Part shown: in pieces, positions 7,258 to 14,087 of the stretch | Position numbering within the stretch: position 1 is the stretch's first letter | How the letters are laid out: each line of letters opens with the position of its first letter | Source of the DNA: Acidimicrobiaceae bacterium | Lineage (GTDB): Bacteria; Actinomycetota; Acidimicrobiia; Acidimicrobiales; RAAP-2 | Length of the DNA: 17,374 nucleotides | Reading direction: 5' to 3' | Assembly: GCA_003152555.1 (NCBI GenBank) | Contig: PMAL01000129.1 | Location: 2,100-19,473, forward strand | Position numbers and translations under genes: made by a program | Notes under the pieces: generated by a model | What the model saw: the letters and a program-made list of their open reading frames with translations, nothing else | Database searches by the model: none | What the model was told of the DNA's origin: nothing

Positions 7258-7692
7258 CTACGAGCGCACTATCTCCACGACGGGAATGACTCGCGAGGTC
7301 TTGGCCTGGTACTCCGCGAATCCGGGGTATTGCTCGGCGTGCGCGGTGTAGATCTTCGTGCGCTCATCGTCGACTAGCGGCGATGCGGTCGCGGCAAACG
7401 TCTCTGTGCCCAGCTCGACTGTGACGCTCGGGGTCGCAACGAGGTTGTGAAACCAATCGGGGTTTGTGTCGGCCCCGGCCTTGGAAGCGAAGACGAAAAT
7501 TCGACCGTTCTTTTTCATGTACATCATCGGATTGACGCGCTCTTTGCCCGACTTCGCGCCGGTGGTGTGCAGCAGCAGCACGGTCGCGCCCTCAAAGTTC
7601 CCGCCGAGTTTTCCATCGTTGGCGTGAAACTCGTCGATTATTGTCTTGTTCCACGCGTTGGTGGCGTTGGCTGCTTCTCGGTCGTCACTCAT
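7258..7692 (-). CDS. Nitroreductase family deazaflavin (F420)-dependent oxidoreductase
   Basis: A 144-residue protein of the DDN/PF04075 type. The family pattern is visible in order: an N-terminal helix WNKTIIDEF; strands with LLLHTTGAKSGKERVNPM (39-56), the loop that contacts the F420 phosphate tail; the phenolic-ring region MMYMKKNGRIFVFASKAG (56-73); the motif NPDWFHNL (77-84) followed by TPSVTVELG; and a C-terminal PVVEIVR strand. Members bind reduced F420, some reduce quinones or nitro compounds, and others have lost catalysis. The ATG at 7692 has AAAGGAG five bases upstream, clearly better than the upstream in-frame start at 7725. F420 use supports an actinobacterial host. Confidence 0.9.
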   Translation of the reverse strand: MSDDREAANATNAWNKTIIDEFHANDGKLGGNFEGATVLLLHTTGAKSGKERVNPMMYMKKNGRIFVFASKAGADTNPDWFHNLVATPSVTVELGTETFAATASPLVDDERTKIYTAHAEQYPGFAEYQAKTSRVIPVVEIVRS

Positions 7693-7750
7693 GATCACTC
7701 CTTTTGTTTTTGGCTCGCTCGCCACTTTGAATTTTGACGTCGTTCACCTC

Positions 7751-7781
7751 ACTGTAGGGGAAGCCGCGTAACTTCGTCCAA
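7751..7781 (-). promoter_or_regulatory. Possible promoter of the nitroreductase-family gene
   Basis: On the minus strand TTGGAC (7781-7776) and TACAGT (7756-7751) are 19 bases apart. The spacer is a little long for a housekeeping promoter. Transcription from here would leave a leader of about 50 bases carrying the AAAGGAG ribosome site. Confidence 0.25.
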
Positions 7782-7853
7782 CGCAGGGCGCGTGTCGGTG
7801 CTCGGCACGTTCGAGTGATGCGCTTGCTCGGTATCGCAGAATACGCGTGCGAT

Positions 7854-8705
7854 CTAGGGTTCGCGAACCCCGAGATAGGTGAACAAGACGGGCAATGGAA
7901 AGGCCCGGTCTTGCGTCTCGCCGTGAACCGCCCCGAGGCCAATTCGCATCCGGTACTGGCCGTCCAATTCTTCAACCGTCTCCTCCATTCCCCGCGGGTC
8001 AAAGCTCATCGACGTATGTTCTTCGAGGTACGTCATCGTGAGCCCGGCCCTGGTGGCGGCCATGACGACTTCTGCGAGACCGTGGGCGTACTGGGTAGTG
8101 GTCCAGGTGATGTCCGCGTCGCGATTGGCGTAGGAGCCCGTGCCGCTGTAGACGTGGCCGCCATCGAAGGCGTAGGGAAAATCGAGCACGAGGGGCTCAA
8201 CGCTGTCAATCATTGTGAGTAGCGGATGCAGTTCGACGAGCACGAGGGTGCCGGCGGTTCGCAATACTCGCGCGACGCCGCTCATCCAGGCGTCCAGGTC
8301 GTCGATCCAGCACAAGACGCCAATCGTGGCGTAGACGAGGTCGAAGGATCCGTCGAGCTCGCGGGGCAGGTCACGCGAATCGGACTTAACGGTGGTGACA
8401 TCAACGCCGCACTGGCGAGCCAGGTCGTCGAGACGCGCGAGGGCCGTGGGCGAGAAATCAACGCCAGTTACGCGCGCGCCAAGTCGCGCCAACGTGATCG
8501 AGTCACATCCAATGTGACACTGCAGGTGCAGCACGTCAAGGTCGGCAACTCCTCGTCCCTGCGTCGCCCGATCGATCGCCGCTTGCTCTTCGGGCCCCAT
8601 GAGCGAGCCGCCCGCGATGAGGGCATCGAGGTCGTACATGTGGTCATCACCCGTCCCGTGGAACGCAGCGAGTTGCTCCCAATGGGTGTAGCTGGATTCT
8701 TCCAT
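7854..8705 (-). CDS. Class I SAM-dependent methyltransferase
   Basis: A 283-residue protein with a Rossmann-like methyltransferase core at about 55-160. Motif I is VLHLQCHIGCDS-IT (58-71) rather than E/DxGxGxG. This LQCH-x-G variant is a known subgroup of stand-alone methyltransferases. It is followed by the acidic loop VTGVDFS (79-85), SDSRDLP as motif III and FDLVYATIGVL as motif IV. The C-terminal third, with an HPLL segment, YSGTGSY and WTTTQYAHGLAEVV, would shape the acceptor pocket. The substrate is unknown. The ATG at 8705 has a TACACT box seven bases upstream; AAGGA is present but only one base from the ATG, too close to be a normal ribosome site. About 160 bases separate its end from the downstream nitroreductase-family start, so they are probably separate units. 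Confidence 0.9.
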   Translation of the reverse strand: MEESSYTHWEQLAAFHGTGDDHMYDLDALIAGGSLMGPEEQAAIDRATQGRGVADLDVLHLQCHIGCDSITLARLGARVTGVDFSPTALARLDDLARQCGVDVTTVKSDSRDLPRELDGSFDLVYATIGVLCWIDDLDAWMSGVARVLRTAGTLVLVELHPLLTMIDSVEPLVLDFPYAFDGGHVYSGTGSYANRDADITWTTTQYAHGLAEVVMAATRAGLTMTYLEEHTSMSFDPRGMEETVEELDGQYRMRIGLGAVHGETQDRAFPLPVLFTYLGVREP

Positions 8706-8712
8706 GTCCTTA

Positions 8713-8718
8713 AGTGTA
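8713..8718 (-). promoter_or_regulatory. -10 box TACACT of the methyltransferase gene
   Basis: On the minus strand TACACT ends seven bases before the ATG at 8705, the distance expected when transcription starts at the initiation codon. Confidence 0.4.
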
Positions 8719-8761
8719 GAAAATCACGACTGCGTGTTTCGAAGAGCCATCCCCGGGATGA

Positions 8762-9139
8762 TGCCAAGTTGAGCCGCGGCTGGCTCTGCCAGCCCCCCCA
8801 CACCCAAGTTGTCGGGCGCGCGGTCGAACATCAGGCTCACCTCGTAGGACGGTACTGCCGGCGCCGACTGCACCGCCGATAACGGTCAAGGCCGAACACG
8901 ACGAACAGATCCTCGCGGTTGAGGTCGTCAAGATGACGCGCGCCCTACCGCGCGATGGAACGTTCCGCTTCGTGGTCCCGGCCGGCACGTATGAAGTCCT
9001 CTCGTCCGACCGCTCGCAGGACCGTTGGGTGAAGGTCCAGGCGGGGGGACACAGCGTCGTCACATTTGGATTGTTCGCGTGCCCGATGTCCGCCGTCAAG
9101 GCGGGCAGCAAAAAAGCCGCGACGAATGCGGTGCGTTAG
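8762..9139 (+). pseudogene. 5'-broken remnant of a beta-sandwich (carboxypeptidase-regulatory-like) protein
   Basis: The frame is open from just after a TGA at 8759-8761 to a TAG at 9137-9139. It has no ATG, GTG or TTG before the ATG at 8933. From about 8879 the translation looks like genuine protein: ITVKAEHDEQILAVEVVK, then DGTFRFVVPAGTYEV, then WVKVQAGGHSVVTFGLFACP. This is the typical end of an exported beta-sandwich domain (GxFxFxVPAGTYxV, then V-x-V-x-AG-x-x-x-V-x-F). Starting at 8933 would cut off the first strands. The expected signal peptide is absent in all three upstream frames. It is therefore probably a truncated or frameshifted gene; a non-standard start or a sequencing error are alternatives. 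Its stop overlaps the opposite gene's stop within TTAG. Confidence 0.5.
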
Positions 9140-9432
9140 TTCGACGCGCCACTGATCGCGCGCCAGCGCACGACCGCCCACCAGAGTGACCAGAGCGTAA
9201 GTGCTTCAAGTAGCACGGCGATCCAGCCCACCACGAGGGCGCGGTGAATTGATACGACGATCACGAAGCCCAGTTCGAGCGCCACCGCAACGAGACAGAT
9301 CACCGCGTACGGACCGTACTGGAAGGCGGCCTGTTGGATCCGGGCCGGCGACTGGACGTTGGTGTGCCAGAACGTGTTGAGTACGTCGCGCTTTTCGGAC
9401 CGCGTGCAACTCTGGTAGACGTCAAGCTTCAT
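9136..9432 (-). CDS. Small two-helix membrane protein of unknown function
   Basis: A 98-residue protein that I cannot assign to a named family. The N-terminal 40 residues are polar, with charged pairs (SEKRD) and a helix-like stretch SPARIQQAAFQYGPYA. Two membrane helices follow at about 42-62 and 66-88, the second rich in Trp (WSLWWAVVRW). A topology with both ends inside is likely. The ATG at 9432 is preceded by TAACGT at six bases, in the leaderless pattern. The stop codon shares the four bases TTAG with the stop of the convergent broken gene. The 115 bases between it and the permease gene hold no recognisable feature except its promoter. Confidence 0.72.
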   Translation of the reverse strand: MKLDVYQSCTRSEKRDVLNTFWHTNVQSPARIQQAAFQYGPYAVICLVAVALELGFVIVVSIHRALVVGWIAVLLEALTLWSLWWAVVRWRAISGASN

Positions 9433-9438
9433 GACTCA

Positions 9439-9444
9439 ACGTTA
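9439..9444 (-). promoter_or_regulatory. -10 box TAACGT of the 98-residue membrane protein
   Basis: On the minus strand TAACGT ends exactly six bases before the ATG at 9432; there is no Shine-Dalgarno sequence. Confidence 0.4.
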
Positions 9445-9547
9445 CCGAGCGTTCTGCCAACACCATCCCAACGCGAGAGAAACAATGGGCGGAGGATCGG
9501 CATTCTTCGCAACGAGTTGTTGCTGGGAGATCGCTGGTGCGTTCTTG

Positions 9548-10423
9548 TTAGGAGAGCACGCGACGGCGGAAGTTGTGCAGGCCCAGTGACAAGAAGCCCA
9601 CGCAGAAGGCAATCAACACGGGATAGATGACGTACAGGTGCATGTGCGGAACGTTGGTAAACGCGGCGCGCATGCCTTCGTTCACGTAGATGAGCGGATT
9701 GATGAGCACGATGGTTTGCAGCCAGTGCCAGGAACCAATCTTCACTGGGGCCAGTCGGGTCCATTGGTAGTACGTGCCGCCGAGGAAGGTGATGGGCAGG
9801 ATGATGAAGCCGAACATCAAGCCAATGTTGCGCGGCTCGAAGCTGGTGCCCAGGATGAGGCCGAGCGCGGCCATGGCGATGCAGGCGAGTGGGACCATCG
9901 TCACCACGATGAGCCAGTGCAATGTCAGATGCGCTTCAACGCCACTGGCGTGAACGAATGAAGCAATGGGCAGCACGATCGCCGCGGACACCACGCCCTG
10001 GAGCGCACCCGAGAGCACCTTTTCAAACGCGACGAGCCAGATAGGACAGGGTGCCTGCACCCGATCTTCGATCTCGCGGGTGAAGCCGAACTCCGTCGCC
10101 ATCTGTAGCGCGACGGACTGCACGCCTTGGAACATTATCGAGATGCCCACGACGCCCGCGACCAGAACGGTGGCGAATGCGCTCTCGGCGCCCGCGCCGC
10201 TTCCTCCGACCGACTGTCCGATCTTGGGGAAGATGAAGAGGAAGACAAAGCACAGCAGGAATGGCTGGATGATCGTGCGCATCACGAAGATGGCCCAATC
10301 CTTTTTCAATACGGTCACGTCGCGAAGCAACAGCGCGCCGAGGGCGACGCGGCTCGCCGCGTAGGTCGTGCGACGCGGCCCGATGACGATTGCTTCGTGT
10401 TGGAGGGGAGTGGCAGTCGTCAT
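9548..10423 (-). CDS. ABC-2 type transporter permease (DrrB-like)
   Basis: A 291-residue integral membrane protein with about six hydrophobic segments. These lie near 50-66, 84-102, 135-158, 168-194, 201-218 and 263-282. The layout fits ABC-2 permeases: the conserved EFGFTREIEDRVQAPCP segment (111-126) after the second helix, the PITFLGGTYYQ loop (210-220) and LINPLIYVNEGMRAA (240-254) near the end. Two copies would pair with two copies of the upstream ATPase to export a hydrophobic compound or lipid. The start ATG overlaps the ATPase stop in TAATG, so the two are translationally coupled. The substrate is unknown; drug export is only the type example of the family. Confidence 0.92.
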   Translation of the reverse strand: MTTATPLQHEAIVIGPRRTTYAASRVALGALLLRDVTVLKKDWAIFVMRTIIQPFLLCFVFLFIFPKIGQSVGGSGAGAESAFATVLVAGVVGISIMFQGVQSVALQMATEFGFTREIEDRVQAPCPIWLVAFEKVLSGALQGVVSAAIVLPIASFVHASGVEAHLTLHWLIVVTMVPLACIAMAALGLILGTSFEPRNIGLMFGFIILPITFLGGTYYQWTRLAPVKIGSWHWLQTIVLINPLIYVNEGMRAAFTNVPHMHLYVIYPVLIAFCVGFLSLGLHNFRRRVLS

Positions 10424-11403
10424 TAGTCGCGCAACTCCTTGCCCGTGAGATTGATGAAGACGGTTTCGAGCGTGGGCTCGTTGACGGAAATATCGGCGAT
10501 ATCAAAGCCACCCGCTTCGGCCGCTGCGATGACGCGCGCGAGCAAACGGTCGGCGCCGCGCACGTGCAGTTCCAGACCGGCGTCCGTCTTGCGGCTCTTC
10601 GTGACCCCTTCAACGTTCTGTTCGAGTGCGGCGGCCAGTTGATCTTGGTCGCTCGAGGACTTCACGGTGACGATCGTGTCGATGCCCACCGAGTGCTTGA
10701 GCTTTTCTGGCGTGTCGAGGGCGAGAATCTTTCCGTGGTCCATGATCGCCACGCGATCACAGAGTTGTTCTGCCTCTTCCATGTAGTGCGTGGTGAGCAG
10801 GATGGTTTGACCATCGCCGTTGAGTTGTTGGAGCACCTCCCACAGCGCGAGGCGACTCTGGGGATCTAGTCCCGCGGTGGGTTCGTCCATGAACAGCACC
10901 GCGGGACTGTGAAAAATTGAGCGGGCGACCATCAGTCGTTGGGCCATGCCGCCCGACAGCGCGTAGACCGATGCCTTGGCCCACTTGGTCAGTTGAAACT
11001 GTTCGAGCAAGCGATCGGCCGTTACACGAGAGATACCCGACGCCATCCCGAAGAGCCGGCCGTGGAAGTAGAGGTTCTCCCACACGGTGAGCTGGCGGTC
11101 GAGTGTGTTCGTTTGCGAGACCACGCCAATGATCTGCTTGGCCAGCGCGGGGTGGGCAATGACGTCGATGTCGCCAACGCGCGCCGAACCCGAAGTGGGA
11201 ATGACTCTCGTCGTGAGCATGCCCGCGGTCGTCGTTTTGCCGGCACCGTTCGGTCCAAGCAGTCCAAAGATCTCACCCGCATGAACCGTCAAGTTCAGCT
11301 CGTCTACTGCACGAAAATCCCCACCGGCATACACCTTGGTGAGGTTCTCGGTACGAATGACCGTCGCCGCCGCGTTAGTTGTTGCCCTCGTCGGAGAAGT
11401 CAT
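10423..11403 (-). CDS. ABC transporter ATP-binding protein (DrrA-like)
   Basis: A 326-residue ATPase. Walker A is GLLGPNGAGKTTT (K56), the Q-loop is VVSQTNTLD (94-102), the signature is LSGGMAQR (149-156), Walker B is VLFMDEPTAGLDP (169-181) and the H-loop has H206. The C-terminal extension after about 240 ends with TLETVFINLTGKELRD, the hallmark of the DrrA subfamily. All catalytic motifs are intact. The chosen ATG at 11403 has TATGCT seven bases upstream. In-frame starts at 11415 (ATG) and 11430 (GTG) would add 4 and 9 residues and overlap that box. It drives the permease encoded immediately downstream. The divergent TetR gene 246 bases away suggests ligand-induced derepression. Confidence 0.94.
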   Translation of the reverse strand: MTSPTRATTNAAATVIRTENLTKVYAGGDFRAVDELNLTVHAGEIFGLLGPNGAGKTTTAGMLTTRVIPTSGSARVGDIDVIAHPALAKQIIGVVSQTNTLDRQLTVWENLYFHGRLFGMASGISRVTADRLLEQFQLTKWAKASVYALSGGMAQRLMVARSIFHSPAVLFMDEPTAGLDPQSRLALWEVLQQLNGDGQTILLTTHYMEEAEQLCDRVAIMDHGKILALDTPEKLKHSVGIDTIVTVKSSSDQDQLAAALEQNVEGVTKSRKTDAGLELHVRGADRLLARVIAAAEAGGFDIADISVNEPTLETVFINLTGKELRD

Positions 11404-11410
11404 TGGGCCA

Positions 11411-11416
11411 AGCATA
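11411..11416 (-). promoter_or_regulatory. -10 box TATGCT of the ABC exporter operon
   Basis: On the minus strand TATGCT ends seven bases before the ATG at 11403. GTCG-N6-CGAC, a weak inverted repeat at 11420-11433, lies just upstream and could be a repressor contact. Both were found by inspection only. Confidence 0.38.
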
Positions 11417-11573
11417 GAAGTCGGGCCCACGACCTCGTTCGTCGACGTGTAAAGGTCGCGACGGTGTTGATGAGCGACGACGTGTCATACGCGTACGAAG
11501 TAACAAGATGCGTCATTCTCGTCGCCATGAGTGGAATACGTCGATAAAAGCTCGTCATGTTGCAATTAAACAG

Positions 11574-11588
11574 AAAGTTTGAGACTTT
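11574..11588. promoter_or_regulatory. Possible TetR operator (inverted repeat)
   Basis: AAAGT-TTGAG-ACTTT is a perfect 5-bp inverted repeat with a 5-base spacer, lying between the divergent ABC and TetR promoters. TetR-family operators are commonly 15-bp or similar palindromes in this position, but arms this short arise by chance. Confidence 0.22.
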
Positions 11589-11637
11589 GGACCCTACTCG
11601 CGTTGGCCTTTCATCGTCCAAAAAGGCGAACGAAAGG

Positions 11638-11643
11638 TAAAAT
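11638..11643 (+). promoter_or_regulatory. -10 box TAAAAT of the TetR-family gene
   Basis: TAAAAT ends exactly six bases before the ATG at 11650. AAAGG just before it is too far away (about 12 bases) to be a good ribosome site, so a leaderless start is preferred. Confidence 0.48.
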
Positions 11644-11649
11644 TCATAC

Positions 11650-12276
11650 ATGACGAAACAGAGCAGGTCGACCCCGGTTATGCGCGCCGTGCTCGAAGCG
11701 GTGTCGGAACGCCTGATGGTGAGCGACGAAATTCTGATTCGGATACCCGAGATCTGTGAGTCGACGGGCGTGAACTACGGGTCGGTGTATCACCATTTCG
11801 GTTCGCGTGAAGGGGTTATCGATGCGACCTACAGTCTGATTTTTTCAAAGATCATCGATGAAGACCTTGCGTCGCTGCGGCAAATCAACGAGTCGTTGGA
11901 GACCTTTGACGAGTACGTCGACGCCATTCGACCCGTGCTCGAGCGAATCTCAAATGGTGAAGAACGCGTCGTCCGTCGAGCCATTAGGTCGCGCATCGTG
12001 GCGGCCGCCATCACGCGACCGGATCTACGCGTGCTTATTAGTGTCAACCAAGCCCGTCTCACCAAGGAGTTGTTGCGCATCGCTGAGTTCGCGCAGTTGC
12101 GCGGTTGGATGCGTCGAGACGTGTCGGCCCATTCGATTGCCATGTTGATGCAGGCCGTCTTGCTGGGCCGGACCCTGGACGATATTTCTTCTGATCCCAT
12201 GAGTGATAGCGAATGGGAGCAGACACTGGTGGCGCTCTTCATGGAGATGCTGAACCTGCCGTTACACACGGTCTAA
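11650..12276 (+). CDS. TetR-family transcriptional regulator
   Basis: A 208-residue regulator. The N-terminal DNA-binding domain has the helix-turn-helix IRIPEICESTGVNYGSVYHHFGSREGVIDATY (about 30-61), with the diagnostic YHHFGSREG turn. The remainder is a helical ligand-binding and dimerisation domain ending LNLPLHTV. No ligand can be predicted. The gene is divergent from the DrrAB-type exporter operon with 246 bases between starts, a classic arrangement in which the regulator represses both itself and the exporter until an effector binds. The start is supported by a TAAAAT box six bases upstream. It is followed 24 bases later by a small exported-protein gene on the same strand, which may be co-transcribed. 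Confidence 0.92.
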   Translation: MTKQSRSTPVMRAVLEAVSERLMVSDEILIRIPEICESTGVNYGSVYHHFGSREGVIDATYSLIFSKIIDEDLASLRQINESLETFDEYVDAIRPVLERISNGEERVVRRAIRSRIVAAAITRPDLRVLISVNQARLTKELLRIAEFAQLRGWMRRDVSAHSIAMLMQAVLLGRTLDDISSDPMSDSEWEQTLVALFMEMLNLPLHTV

Positions 12277-12300
12277 CCCGTCTTGTGGTCAACTGAGTAC

Positions 12301-12660
12301 GTGAAGATCTTTCGAATGGTCGCAGCCCTTCTCGTGGCTGGCGGCGTTGGTTGGGCGGTGAGGGGCGCCAGCACGACAACCTATAACGGACCCGAGGCCG
12401 CATTGTGTTCGCCACCCGCTCTTAGTGAAGCCCTTCACGGTGCGTTTCGCGTTATGTCCGTGCAGAACTTTGGTTGCGCGCAGGACTTTGCTTATCTCTG
12501 GGCGACGGTGGGCACTAACGAACAAGACGCCATTGGCGTCACTGAGGTATTGCAATTTAAGGTGCCGACGCAACGTTGGACCGTGGTCTCGAGACTGAAA
12601 TATTGTCACCCAAAGACACTGCCCACCTTTGTTTACAAGCTGGGTTGCTTCTCCAACTAA
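12301..12660 (+). CDS. Small exported or membrane-anchored protein with four cysteines
   Basis: A 119-residue protein, not recognised. A basic start (K, R) is followed by a hydrophobic stretch at about 6-20, which is a signal peptide or single anchor. The remaining 95 residues would then be outside the cytoplasm. Four cysteines (C36, C59, C102, C116) could pair into two disulfides, and the ending KLGCFSN is cysteine-proximal. It has no lipobox. The start is uncertain: GTG 12301 is preferred because it gives a normal signal-peptide N-terminus; TTG 12283 and ATG 12316 are alternatives and none has a strong ribosome site. It lies between TetR and the MFS gene on the same strand. The base composition is like its neighbours. 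Confidence 0.6.
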   Translation: MKIFRMVAALLVAGGVGWAVRGASTTTYNGPEAALCSPPALSEALHGAFRVMSVQNFGCAQDFAYLWATVGTNEQDAIGVTEVLQFKVPTQRWTVVSRLKYCHPKTLPTFVYKLGCFSN

Positions 12661-12743
12661 CCACTTGAAAGCGTCATTACTGTTGCGGTGACTTGAGCGA
12701 AGGTTCGCGGCGTTTCTCCAAAATGAACGGGCCAACTCTCCAC

Positions 12744-12749
12744 TACGCT
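12744..12749 (+). promoter_or_regulatory. -10 box TACGCT of the MFS transporter gene
   Basis: TACGCT ends seven bases before the GTG at 12757, matching the leaderless pattern and supporting that GTG as the start. Confidence 0.4.
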
Positions 12750-12756
12750 TTGGCTC

Positions 12757-14055
12757 GTGCGTCTTCGTGGATTTGCCTCGCTCGCGTGGGCCGCGACCCA
12801 GGACCTCTTCAATCAGACAACCGCCTTTGGTCGACTGGCTCTCGTGCACGTCATCATGATGGCCGGCGACACGTTGGTCACCGTCTCGCTGGCGGGGTCG
12901 CTGTTCTTTTCGGTGTCGCCGACCGAAGCCAAAACGAGAGTGTTGCTCTACTTGTTGCTCACCATTGCGCCTTTTGCCGCGGTGTCACCAATATTGGGAC
13001 CGCTCATTGACAAGTCCGCCAACGGACGTCGCATATTGGTGGCCATTTCGGCCGGTGCACGGGTCCTGCTCTGCTGGTCAATGAGCCAGCACCTGAATTC
13101 CTTATGGCTATTTCCCGAAGCGTTCCTCGTGCTGGTCTGCTCCAAGTTGTACGTCGTGACACGCGGCGCACTCGTACCGCAAATGGCGCGCACGGACCAA
13201 TTCCGAGAACACGCGGCCCATGTGGGACGTTCCGGATGGCCGAGCCAAGAGCACGAGCAAGAAAAGGGCTTCGCCGGATTCAACGCGCAGTTGACATTGC
13301 TGGGCACGTTCGCGGGACTAATAGTGGGATCGATCGGTGCGGGAATACTGAAGCTCCTGGGTGCGCCGAGCGTCCTCATCACCGCGTCGCTCGTTTACGC
13401 CGTGGCGACGGTCGCGAGTATGCGCCTGCAGCGCCCCGCCAAGCTCGTGCGCGAGCAAGTGGGAGGGCTGACCCAGGCGGAGCGCGACCTCAACGCGCTC
13501 AATCCCATGGGCGACGTAGAGGTCGCGTGGGGACTAGGCGCGTCCGCGCTGATGCGTTTTACGGTTGGCTTCGCCACGTTTCTGTTGGCCTTTGGACTGC
13601 GACGCGAGCACGCGGGCTTGAGCTGGTTCGCGCTGGCGCTGCTCGTGAGTGCGCTTGGATCCTTAATTGGACTGGGCATAGTTACTCGCGTGCGCAACGC
13701 CGTGCCTGAGTCAACGCTGCTCACGGTGGCGTTGCTCGCGACGGGCGTCGGTGCCGCGGTCGCCGCGTCGCATCCCACGCTCGTTGCCCAGGTCGTACTC
13801 GCCGGATGGTTAGGACTGTGCGCCGCGATTGTGCAGCCAAGTTTCGACGCGATCACCCAGCGCCACGTAGCGCCCGGGGCCCAGGGCCGGACGTTCGCTC
13901 GTTTCGCCGTGCGCCAACAATTGCTGTGGGTGCTGGGGGCCCTCATACCGGTCGCGATTGCCTTGAAGTTCTCGGTGGGCGACGGACTGCTCGCCGTACT
14001 GATGGTCGCCGGCGGTCTTCTCTACGGCATTGGTCGTCGCTTCGCTCGACGTTAA
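12757..14055 (+). CDS. Major facilitator superfamily transporter
   Basis: A 432-residue polytopic protein with about 11-12 membrane segments in two halves. The loop GPLIDKSANGRR (81-92) is the MFS motif A between helices 2 and 3. CSKLYVVTRGALVP (128-141) matches a known actinobacterial MFS subgroup. After it, a charged stretch of about 27 residues (146-172, rich in H, R, E, Q and S) separates this segment from GFNAQLTLLG. That stretch looks longer than in relatives I recall. A second long polar loop (about 227-252) joins the two halves. The substrate is unknown. The GTG start at 12757 is supported by a TACGCT box seven bases upstream. The NDH-2 gene begins 32 bases after its stop and has its own candidate promoter. 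Confidence 0.88.
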   Translation: MRLRGFASLAWAATQDLFNQTTAFGRLALVHVIMMAGDTLVTVSLAGSLFFSVSPTEAKTRVLLYLLLTIAPFAAVSPILGPLIDKSANGRRILVAISAGARVLLCWSMSQHLNSLWLFPEAFLVLVCSKLYVVTRGALVPQMARTDQFREHAAHVGRSGWPSQEHEQEKGFAGFNAQLTLLGTFAGLIVGSIGAGILKLLGAPSVLITASLVYAVATVASMRLQRPAKLVREQVGGLTQAERDLNALNPMGDVEVAWGLGASALMRFTVGFATFLLAFGLRREHAGLSWFALALLVSALGSLIGLGIVTRVRNAVPESTLLTVALLATGVGAAVAASHPTLVAQVVLAGWLGLCAAIVQPSFDAITQRHVAPGAQGRTFARFAVRQQLLWVLGALIPVAIALKFSVGDGLLAVLMVAGGLLYGIGRRFARR

Positions 14056-14072
14056 GCGCGCGGCAGTCTCCT

Positions 14073-14078
14073 TATGCT
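14073..14078 (+). promoter_or_regulatory. -10 box TATGCT of the NDH-2 gene
   Basis: TATGCT ends nine bases before the ATG at 14088, giving a predicted leader of about two or three bases. It lies in the 32-base gap after the MFS gene, so NDH-2 may have its own promoter. Confidence 0.38.
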
Positions 14079-14087
14079 GTGAGTTGT

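Noticed and set aside
8226..8882. A 218-codon + strand frame antisense to the methyltransferase
   Set aside because: It is the complement of a conserved coding sequence; its tail beyond the gene shows no signal peptide or domain.
11404..11651. An 83-codon minus strand frame across the TetR-ABC intergenic region
   Set aside because: It starts inside the TetR start codon, overlaps both promoter boxes and has no motif or ribosome site.
13104..13709. A 201-codon + strand frame inside the MFS gene
   Set aside because: It overlaps the MFS frame throughout, is Arg/Ala/Gly-rich and lacks motifs.
13806..14087. A 94-residue extension of NDH-2
   Set aside because: It lies inside the MFS coding sequence in another frame; the FAD fold begins right after ATG 14088.
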